NCBI RefSeq assembly: GCF_016711335.1 | Contig: NZ_JADJTF010000001.1 | Coordinates: forward strand, 1,488,001 to 1,552,000 | From: Thiofilum sp. | GTDB taxonomy: Bacteria; Pseudomonadota; Gammaproteobacteria; Thiotrichales; Thiotrichaceae | DNA: 64,000 nt | Direction: 5' to 3' | Shown: positions 26,302 through 33,007 of the stretch, in pieces | How positions within the stretch are numbered: the first letter of the stretch is position 1 | Layout: every line of letters begins with the position of its first letter | The notes under the pieces: generated by a model | Seen by the model: the letters and a program-made list of their open reading frames with translations, nothing else | What the model was told of the DNA's origin: nothing | Databases searched by the model: none | Program-made: the position numbers and the translations under genes

Positions 26302-28509
26302 TTAGGTTAAATCTAAGGGGTCAACATCAATAGACCAACGTACATTAGCGGGAAATTTCAATTGCTTAGTGGTACGAGTTAAGTAATTGAGTAAAGTATG
26401 CAGTGCTTTACGCTGACTAGACTGTAACAGCAATTGCGTGCGGTAACGTCCGGCACGTTTTTCTAGCATAGCCGTAGTAGGTCCTAATAACATGACCCCA
26501 CCTAAGCCAAATAGTTGTAAGTGTTCCGCTATTTTTTCTAACGCTTCCAATGCTTCATTCAATTCAGGCGCATTAGCACGCAATAAGGCTTGATAACCAA
26601 AGGGTGGATAGTGCCAACGGCGGCGCTCTTCTAATAACTGGCGTGCAAATAAGGTATAGCCTTGCTCTAGTAAAGTCACTAATGCCGGATTTTCAGGATG
26701 CTGGGTCTGAATAATGACTTGTCCAGCTTTATCACTGCGCCCCGCTCGTCCTGCCACTTGCACTAATAATTGCCCAAAGCGTTCGCGTGCATGGTATTCC
26801 GAACTTAATAAGGCTGCATCGGCTTCTAAGACTACAACTAAGGTAAGATTGGGGAAATCATGTCCTTTAGCTAGCATTTGCGTACCGACCAAGATAGCCG
26901 TTTGATGATCATGTACTTGTTGCAAACGCTCGGCGAGTGCTCCTTTGCGTGAGGTACTGTCACGGTCAATGCGAATAATGGGAATAGTAGGAAAAGTTTG
27001 TTCAAGCACTAATTCTAAACGCTCGGTTCCTTGTCCTTGGGTTAATAATTGAGGATGACCACAATGAGGGCATTGTTCGGGAACGAGTTTTTCTACCGAA
27101 CAATGATGGCAGATGAGCTTACCTTGGCGGGCGTGATAGGTCATATTGGCGCTGCAATATTCACATTGCCCTGACCAGCCACAAGAAGGGCACATGAGCA
27201 GGGGGGCAAACCCGCGCCGATTAATAAATAGCATGACCTGCTCTTGACGTGCGAGAGTGTCTTTAATCATGGCTAAGGTAGTAGTCGACAAACCACTACG
27301 CAAGGTTTGCCCGCGTATAGTTTGCAATTGTACGCTCGGTGGCTTAGCTGTACCGGGGCGTTGACCTAAATGAAAATAATGAAAGCGTCCACTATCGGCA
27401 TTGTGTAAAGTTTCTAGTGCAGGTGTGGCAGAGCCTAAAATAATAGGAATATTCAGCATTTGAGCGCGTTTAATGGCTAAATCCCGCCCGTGATAACGAA
27501 AACCCTCCTGTTGCTTAAACGATAAATCGTGTTCCTCATCAATAATAATCAAACCTAAATGAGGGCAAGGGGTAAATACCGCTGAACGTGTACCAATAAT
27601 AATACGTACTTGTTGTTGACGGGCTTGTAGCCATGCTTGTAAACGCTCTTGATCACTCATACCCGAATGCAAACAGACCATGCGCTCATGGGGATAATGC
27701 ACCCGAAAGCGTTCTAATAGTTGAGGGGTTAGGCTGATTTCAGGAACCAGCACCAGTACTTGTCTGCCCTGCGCTAAAATAGGCGCCATAACTCTTAAAT
27801 AGACTTCCGTTTTACCACTACCCGTAATGCCATGTAATAACACGGGTTTGAGTTCGGTCTGATTGAGTGCTTGTTGCATCCCTTCAATAGTGGCGAGCTG
27901 TTGCGGAGTTAAAGTTAAATGTGGAGCGGTGGCAATGTGGTCTAAAGGGGGGGGAGGTAAAGTGGTACTGGATACTAAACCCTTGGCCTCTAACTGGCGC
28001 ATAATCACTCGCCAGCCATTACCCGCCCATGCAGCTACCGCCTCCTCACTCACATAGCCCCCTTGTGCTTTCAACCATTCATACAGGGCTAATTGGCGCT
28101 TAGCGCGTTGCAATTCAGTGGGTGCGGTGTCAGTCGTATGCAGTTGCCACCAAATCGGTAAATGCAGAGGGCGATTTTGACGCAGCAAAGTAGGCAAAGC
28201 GGTAAACACTACCTCACCAATGGGTTCGTGATAATACTTAGCCGCCCAGTCTAATAGCTCTACCAAATGCGCATCTAAAATTGGTTCATCATCCATCACT
28301 CTACTAATAGCTTTGAGCTTTTTAGGATCTGCTAAGGTCGGAGTAGCGCTACTACCCATCACTAACCCCACTGTAGAGCGTCCAGTTAGTTTGACCTCGA
28401 TGCGTGAGCCAATAGGAATAGAGCCTTGCTGGGGATCATAACTGTAATCAAGCGTGCTATAAAACGGGCGCTGTACCGCCACATGGACAACAGGAGGTAA
28501 AGTATTCAT
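26302..28509 (-). CDS. priA: Primosomal protein N' (replication restart helicase)
   Basis: PriA reloads the replisome at stalled forks. The 735-residue protein has the N-terminal 3'-DNA-binding region, Walker A GITGSGKTEVY (near residue 228), the DEEH box IIDEEHDLSF, and the helicase insert with zinc-binding cysteines (CPSCGWSGQCEYC, CHHCS, CPHCG). Helicase motifs VGTQMLAKGHDFPNLTLV and QVAGRAGRSDK follow. Length and motif order are normal. It is the first gene of the minus-strand priA-SPOR unit and diverges from mazG across 520 bp that contain DnaA-box-like sequences. Confidence 0.96.
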   Translation of the reverse strand: MNTLPPVVHVAVQRPFYSTLDYSYDPQQGSIPIGSRIEVKLTGRSTVGLVMGSSATPTLADPKKLKAISRVMDDEPILDAHLVELLDWAAKYYHEPIGEVVFTALPTLLRQNRPLHLPIWWQLHTTDTAPTELQRAKRQLALYEWLKAQGGYVSEEAVAAWAGNGWRVIMRQLEAKGLVSSTTLPPPPLDHIATAPHLTLTPQQLATIEGMQQALNQTELKPVLLHGITGSGKTEVYLRVMAPILAQGRQVLVLVPEISLTPQLLERFRVHYPHERMVCLHSGMSDQERLQAWLQARQQQVRIIIGTRSAVFTPCPHLGLIIIDEEHDLSFKQQEGFRYHGRDLAIKRAQMLNIPIILGSATPALETLHNADSGRFHYFHLGQRPGTAKPPSVQLQTIRGQTLRSGLSTTTLAMIKDTLARQEQVMLFINRRGFAPLLMCPSCGWSGQCEYCSANMTYHARQGKLICHHCSVEKLVPEQCPHCGHPQLLTQGQGTERLELVLEQTFPTIPIIRIDRDSTSRKGALAERLQQVHDHQTAILVGTQMLAKGHDFPNLTLVVVLEADAALLSSEYHARERFGQLLVQVAGRAGRSDKAGQVIIQTQHPENPALVTLLEQGYTLFARQLLEERRRWHYPPFGYQALLRANAPELNEALEALEKIAEHLQLFGLGGVMLLGPTTAMLEKRAGRYRTQLLLQSSQRKALHTLLNYLTRTTKQLKFPANVRWSIDVDPLDLT

Positions 28510-29029
28510 AACTTAAGTTTACCGCAAAAGTACACAAATCCATGCAAAGTTAGCAAAAGGCTCAGTTTATTTTGCAGGAGGCAAAGCGCTAGTATGCACA
28601 TAAGCCTTAGTCTAGGCAGGGGTAGGCTGTGGTAAATAGGCAACTGTTGGTTTATTAGAGGTACTTCACAGTTATTCAGTTAGCCTGTGGATAACTCTGT
28701 GGATAAGTGTCTAAAAGCCGCTTGCCAAAAGGCTTGCAGCGTTTTTGCTAAGGCTGAATCGTGCTTTAACCACTAGACCCCTGTGTAGCATAATCAATAA
28801 CTTATAAAATACTTTTTAAGCTATGATTCAACTCCTGTAATAAAAATAATAAGTTAGCAACTACCTAAAAAGATTGTGGACAACTTTTTAGAGCTATTGA
28901 GGCGCAGTCGTTGCTGGTTAAGGTACTGATGGACAAAGTGGTCTATTTGCTACTTTAACACGGAGCATACGCCCTTGATTTAGAAGCTGGCATACTACGG
29001 TTTTTCAGCAGTTATTAGGTGAGCTACTC
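28510..29029. other. 520-bp spacer with DnaA-box-like sites
   Basis: No gene is seen between priA and mazG. Two TGTGGATAA boxes in tandem (28686-28694 and 28698-28706, spaced by 3 bp) and a TGTGGACAA (28875-28883) lie on the same strand, and the sequence between about 28790 and 28875 is AT-rich. Gammaproteobacterial origins carry such boxes (reverse complement TTATCCACA) next to an AT-rich unwinding stretch. Three boxes are few for a full oriC, so this could also be a DnaA-regulated promoter region for priA or mazG. Confidence 0.4.
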
Positions 29030-29824
29030 ATGGCGCAATCAGCAGCAATCAATGAATTATTAAACCTTATGCAGCATCTGCGTGACCCTGAAACAGGTTG
29101 CCCGTGGGATAAGCGTCAAACATGGCAAACCATTCTGCCCTATACCATTGAAGAGGTTTATGAAGTCGCGGATGCCATTGATCGCAATGATGCGCAAGCC
29201 CTGCAAGATGAACTCGGTGATTTATTATTTCAAGTTGTGTTTATGGCACAAATTGCGGCAGAAAAGGGTTTATTTAATTTTAATGACATAGCCCAAGGCA
29301 TTACAGAGAAAATGCAGCGCCGTCATCCGCATATTTTTGCGGATACTACCTTTGCCAATGAAACCGCACAAAAACAAGCGTGGGAAAGTATTAAAGCGCA
29401 GGAGCGTAATACTAAAGAATCTAGTTCAGCCTCCTTATTTGCCAATATCCCGACGACTTTACCTACCTTACAACGTAGTCAAAAACTACAAAAACGTGCG
29501 GCACGAGTAGGGTTTGATTGGGAGCATTGGCGTCAAGTACTACCTAAAATTCAAGAAGAGCTAGCTGAGGTGATTGAGGCGGTTGAGCAAGGCGAACCTT
29601 TTGCACGGGTTGAGGAGGAGGTGGGTGACGTTATTTTTGGCACAACCAATTTAGCAAGATTATTAGGTGTGAATGCTGATAATGCCCTGCGCTTAACCAA
29701 TCGAAAATTTGAGCAGCGTTTTTTAAAGGTAGAGGCCTTATTAAATGAGCGGGGTATTAGTTTAGAGCAAGCTACTTTGCAGCAAATGGATGAGGCGTGG
29801 GAGCAGGCTAAGCAATTTGAATAA
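29030..29824 (+). CDS. mazG: Nucleoside triphosphate pyrophosphohydrolase MazG
   Basis: MazG converts NTPs to NMPs and PPi, cleaning the nucleotide pool and lowering ppGpp under stress. Two tandem MazG domains are visible. The first has DPETGCPWDKRQTW, EEVYEVADAI and the ExxD motif in LQDELGDLLFQVVF. The second has VGFDWEHW, EELAEVIEAVEQG and VEEEVGDVIFGTTNLARLL. The length of 264 is typical. It is monocistronic, with GGTGAG as ribosome site ahead of the ATG. Confidence 0.95.
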   Translation: MAQSAAINELLNLMQHLRDPETGCPWDKRQTWQTILPYTIEEVYEVADAIDRNDAQALQDELGDLLFQVVFMAQIAAEKGLFNFNDIAQGITEKMQRRHPHIFADTTFANETAQKQAWESIKAQERNTKESSSASLFANIPTTLPTLQRSQKLQKRAARVGFDWEHWRQVLPKIQEELAEVIEAVEQGEPFARVEEEVGDVIFGTTNLARLLGVNADNALRLTNRKFEQRFLKVEALLNERGISLEQATLQQMDEAWEQAKQFE

Positions 29825-30061
29825 AAAAATATAGCCCCTGTCGAGTATCGAGAGGAGCTAAATCAAATCACAAAGGACATGGACTCGTTATTATATTGTT
29901 ATTCTTAAAATCTCCCCCTCGATGAAGAGGGGGATTAAAAATTGAGAAGTACGGTTAGAGTTTTAGTTTTTATAAAATCCTAGGCGGTAACATTCTCATT
30001 GGGGCTTGTGGTTTGGGGTATGGTTATTCTTCTTATTCTTAACCAATCAGCTCCTTGGGAT
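29825..30061. other. Noncoding stretch after mazG with two GC-rich hairpins
   Basis: An 11-bp imperfect stem at 29834-29858 (GCCCCTGTCGA region) without a following T-run, and a stem CCCCCTC-gatgaa-GAGGGGG around 29913-29932, are the only structures seen. No ORF looks real. This is the first part of an 822-bp gene-free interval that continues with the tandem repeats. Confidence 0.5.
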
Positions 30062-30320
30062 AAAATTCCCCCTGTTTTTGACGCAGGGGGTATCGGAATC
30101 GAGGCATGGTGGACAATTTATTTTTATTAGAGTATAAGTCCACTCGCTACCTCTTAGGGCTTGCTGTTGATCGTTATAATTTTTGTTATCAGCTTGCTTT
30201 AAAATTCCCCCTGTTTTTGACGCAGGGGGTATCGGAATCGAGGCATGGTAGACTATTTATTTTTATTAGAGATTTATGTCTACTCTCTACCTCTTAGGGC
30301 TTGCTGTTGATCGTTATTAT
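30062..30320. repeat. Two tandem structured repeats, period 139 bp, with covarying stems
   Basis: Copy 1 begins at 30062 and copy 2 at 30201. About 119 bp of each copy is nearly identical (from AAAATTCCCCCTG to TTGATCGTTAT). Each copy holds a stem CCCCCTG/CAGGGGG and a second, longer-loop stem bracketed by GAGG/CCTC. The second stem is GTGGAC/GTCCAC in copy 1 and GTAGAC/GTCTAC in copy 2, so both arms changed together. Such compensation is a mark of selection for RNA or DNA structure. On the minus strand the GC stem is followed by AATTTTA, a weak terminator. The function and transcribed strand are unknown. Confidence 0.75.
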
Positions 30321-30646
30321 TGCCTCGGTAGGCGCGAGCTTCTTATTGTTATGATGTCTAGGCTCGCTTACCTACTTTGGACTGCTAGTTTGTTATTGTT
30401 ATTATTCCCTTAGCCACTGTTATTATTTTGTTATTGTTGTTGTTTTATTTCTTCCTTGTTGCTTTCTATATTGCAATGGGCGTGCCAACTCACTAATACT
30501 TTTTTAAGTAACTGATTTTCAAATGTTTTTATAATAAAGCTGCTGGGCAAAGGATAATGACAGGGACAGTGCCACTGTCAAGAAGTGACATAATTACCAC
30601 AATGGAGGTGACAAGTGGGTGACAGATAAACGGATTGTCAGTTTTG
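30321..30646. other. Noncoding T-rich stretch with a TGACA cluster near ruvA
   Basis: A further hairpin-forming pair (GTAGG..GCGAGC and GCTCGC..CCTAC, about 30327-30375) follows the repeats, then low-complexity TTATTGTT sequence to about 30460. Between 30558 and 30649, TGACA or its complement TGTCA occurs seven times, including a perfect palindrome GACAGTG-c-CACTGTC (30565-30579). No gene is recognised. This lies just downstream of the ruvA stop. Confidence 0.5.
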
Positions 30647-31249
30647 TCACTTAAGGCTAGAGCGCAAGGCTTGGCGAATCATTTCTTCCACACTCAATCC
30701 CTGATCTTTATAGGCTTCAATCATTTTTTCGGCTTGAGGTGCTTTATAGCCTAAGGCTAGGAGGGCATTGAGTGCTTCATTCGCAGGATCAGCACTAGAA
30801 GTACGAAGCGGAGCATTAGTTAAGGCGTTATCGGCAGGTTTGGGCAAGCGGTCTTTTAATTCCACCACTAAACGCTCAGCCGTTTTTTTACCTACCCCCG
30901 GAATACGACTCAGTGCGGTAATATCGGCGGCATGAATAATTTGATACAACTCGATAGGCGTCATACCTGACACAATAGCGAGGGCTAATTTAGGACCTAC
31001 GCCATTCACCTTAAGCAATTGACGAAAGGTGCTACGTTCATCAAGGGATACAAAGCCATAAAGCGTATGAGCATCTTCGCGCACCGCAAGATGGGTATAA
31101 ATCACGACTTCGACTTCTGGCTCTAGTGGTAGGGCATAAAACACATTCATTGAGGCTTGCAGTTCATAGCCTACGCCATTGACCTCAATCATTAACTCAG
31201 GTGGTTGCTTAAACAGGACTTTGCCACGTAGGGAGCTGATCATTGCCAA
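30647..31249 (-). CDS. ruvA: Holliday junction branch migration protein RuvA
   Basis: RuvA binds four-way junctions as a tetramer and recruits the RuvB motor. Domain I is at residues 1-64 (MISSLRGKVLFKQPPELMIEVNG). Helix-hairpin-helix motifs follow at LLKVNGVGPKLALAI and LSRIPGVGKKTAERLVVEL, and domain III (ALLALGYKAPQAEKMI) contacts RuvB. The length of 200 is normal. It overlaps the ruvC end by 10 bp. RuvB, usually the next gene, is not here. The sequence after ruvA is noncoding and repeat-rich, so the locus has been separated. Confidence 0.96.
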   Translation of the reverse strand: MAMISSLRGKVLFKQPPELMIEVNGVGYELQASMNVFYALPLEPEVEVVIYTHLAVREDAHTLYGFVSLDERSTFRQLLKVNGVGPKLALAIVSGMTPIELYQIIHAADITALSRIPGVGKKTAERLVVELKDRLPKPADNALTNAPLRTSSADPANEALNALLALGYKAPQAEKMIEAYKDQGLSVEEMIRQALRSSLK

Positions 31250-31746
31250 CCTGCTTGTTGAATACGATTATTAAGATGGCTGGCGTGACTGTGACAAATC
31301 GCCACCGCTAAAGCATCAGCACTATCCGCCTGCAATTTGCCGTGCAAATTCAGTAAGTACTTAACCATATGCTGCACTTGAGTTTTATCAGCAGAGCCTT
31401 TGCCAACGGTAGCTTGTTTCACTTCGCGGGGGCTATATTCGTGCACACTTAAATGATTTACCACAGCAGCACAAATCGCCGCACCGCGTGCTTGTCCTAA
31501 TTTCAAAGCACCACCTGCATTAGTGGCAACGAAAATGCTTTCAATCGCTAGTTCATCAGGTTGGTAGAGCTTAATGAGATCAGTGATGCCATTAAAAATC
31601 ATACCTAAACGCTCAGGAATAGGGCGATCCCCTAATTTGATACAGTCACTATGCACATGCAGCAAGCGTTGCCCGTCACTATCGACAATCCCAACCCCCG
31701 TAAAACGTGAGCCGGGATCAATACCCATAATGCGTTTACTCGTCAT
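31240..31746 (-). CDS. ruvC: Crossover junction endodeoxyribonuclease RuvC
   Basis: RuvC is the Holliday junction resolvase, with an RNase-H-like fold of 168 residues. The catalytic acidic residues are in MGIDPGSRFTG (Asp10), ELAIESIFVATN (Glu), and the pair in DSADALAVAICH. It overlaps yebC upstream by 11 bp and ruvA downstream by 10 bp, giving a tight yebC-ruvC-ruvA transcript on the minus strand, the standard order in this class. Confidence 0.96.
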   Translation of the reverse strand: MTSKRIMGIDPGSRFTGVGIVDSDGQRLLHVHSDCIKLGDRPIPERLGMIFNGITDLIKLYQPDELAIESIFVATNAGGALKLGQARGAAICAAVVNHLSVHEYSPREVKQATVGKGSADKTQVQHMVKYLLNLHGKLQADSADALAVAICHSHASHLNNRIQQAGWQ

Positions 31747-32488
31747 CGTTGTCTAAGAGTTCGGCAGGAATATCACCGTTATGGAATACTTCTTGGACAT
31801 CATCGAGTTCTTCGAGGGCATCAATGAGTTTTAATAAGCGTTCACCATTTTCGAGATCAACCGCCGTGAGATTATCAGCACGTTCAGTGACTTCGGCATC
31901 ATCGGGGGTTAAACCTGCTTTGGTGAGGGTATCGACTAATTCAGCATAGTTTTCGGGAGTAGTCAGTACTTCAGCCGAACCATCATCCGCCATGACCACA
32001 TCATCTGCACCAGCTTCGAGGGCGGCGTCCATGAGTTTGTCTTCATTGACTCCGGGGGCATAGCTCAATACACCCAGTTTGTTAAACATATAGCTGACCG
32101 AGCCGCTGGTTCCCATATTGCCGCCATGTTTACTCAGAGCGTGGCGCACTTCGGAAACTGTGCGGTTCACATTGTCGGTTGCGGTATCAATAATGATGGC
32201 AACCCCCCCCGGACCATAACCTTCATAGCGTACTTCATTATAGTTTTCAGCGCCTAACTCGCCTGAGCCGCGTTTACAAGCGCGTTCGATGGTGTCTTTG
32301 GGCATATTGGACGCATAGGCTTTGTCGACGGCAAGGCGTAGGCGCGGGGAGGCATTGGGGTCGGAGGTTTTGCCTTCGCGGGCGGCAACGGTGACTTCTC
32401 GAATGAGTTTGGTCCAAATTTTACCGCGCTTTTTATCTACTGCCGCTTTCTTATGTTTAATATTAGCCCATTTACTATGACCAGCCAT
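31736..32488 (-). CDS. yebC: YebC/PmpR/TACO1-family regulator
   Basis: 250 residues with the invariant N terminus MAGHSKWANIKHKKAAVDKKRGK and the YEGYGPGGVAIII motif. The family binds DNA as a transcriptional regulator in some bacteria. More recent work ties it to relief of ribosome stalling. It is first in the yebC-ruvC-ruvA operon, in line with the common linkage to ruv genes. Confidence 0.95.
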   Translation of the reverse strand: MAGHSKWANIKHKKAAVDKKRGKIWTKLIREVTVAAREGKTSDPNASPRLRLAVDKAYASNMPKDTIERACKRGSGELGAENYNEVRYEGYGPGGVAIIIDTATDNVNRTVSEVRHALSKHGGNMGTSGSVSYMFNKLGVLSYAPGVNEDKLMDAALEAGADDVVMADDGSAEVLTTPENYAELVDTLTKAGLTPDDAEVTERADNLTAVDLENGERLLKLIDALEELDDVQEVFHNGDIPAELLDNDDE

Positions 32489-32634
32489 ACATCTTACCTG
32501 TCGTCAATTCTGCAAAAATGGCGAGTAGTCTAGCATAAAATCAGGGTTTGTGAGTGGGTAGGTTGTAAGGTTTCAGGGCGACCAGAGATCTATGAGCATT
32601 GAAACAAAACTGTTAGTGAAACTACCAACGCTAG

Positions 32635-32929
32635 TTGATGAGTGCTTGTATAGAGAAGCTTGCTGAAAGAGAAGGCTTTAGAGGTTATGGTTATAGCTTA
32701 CTTTTAGAAACTTTTACAATAGGTATATTTTTTCAAAAAGTGATAGCCGAAATAATGTTGGTTGCTGTGGGTAAGAGTGAGAAAATTGTCGGTTACTATT
32801 GGTTCAAGCGTGGATGAGATGATGCAAGGTTTTGCGGTAGCGATTCGTATGGGCGCTACTAAGAAAGACTTTGATGATACGATTGCGATTCATCCGGTGA
32901 GTGCGGAGGAATTGGTGACGATGAAGTAA
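32635..32929 (+). pseudogene. gor: Degraded 3' fragment of a glutathione reductase gene
   Basis: The last roughly 40 codons, ending at the stop at 32927, read DEMMQGFAVAIRMGATKKDFDD then IAIHPVSAEELVTMK. This is the C-terminal signature of glutathione-disulfide reductase, including the HP active-site pair. Just upstream, another frame reads MLVAVGKSEKIVG, also matching the family, with a frameshift around 32795-32810 between them. Weaker similarity (YG...TFT) reaches back to about 32690. The rest of the gene (about 350 codons with the FAD and redox-Cys domains) is missing. This is a truncated, frameshifted relic at the border of the accessory stretch that follows. Confidence 0.8.
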
Positions 32930-32954
32930 TTAAGTACTTCATTGTTTCAAATAA

Positions 32955-33007
32955 TTAGACAGATAATAAAAAAGCCCCGATTTGGGGCTTTTTTATTATC
33001 TGTCTAA
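32955..33007. terminator. 24-bp perfect palindrome, bidirectional terminator
   Basis: Arms 32955-32978 and 32984-33007 are perfectly complementary around the loop GATTT, with a GCCCC/GGGGC core and A6/T6 flanks that give U-tracts in both directions. The right arm contains the stop codon of the minus-strand NACHT gene (32996-32998). Confidence 0.9.

Noticed and set aside
30106..30297. 63-residue ORF across the tandem repeats
   Set aside because: It spans the junction of the two repeat copies, has no clear ribosome site, and the covarying stems argue for a structural role and not a coding one.
30062..30320. CRISPR array
   Set aside because: Only two copies, about 119 bp long, with about 20 bp between them and internal hairpins of a different design. 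There is no short repeat with unique spacers and no cas gene.
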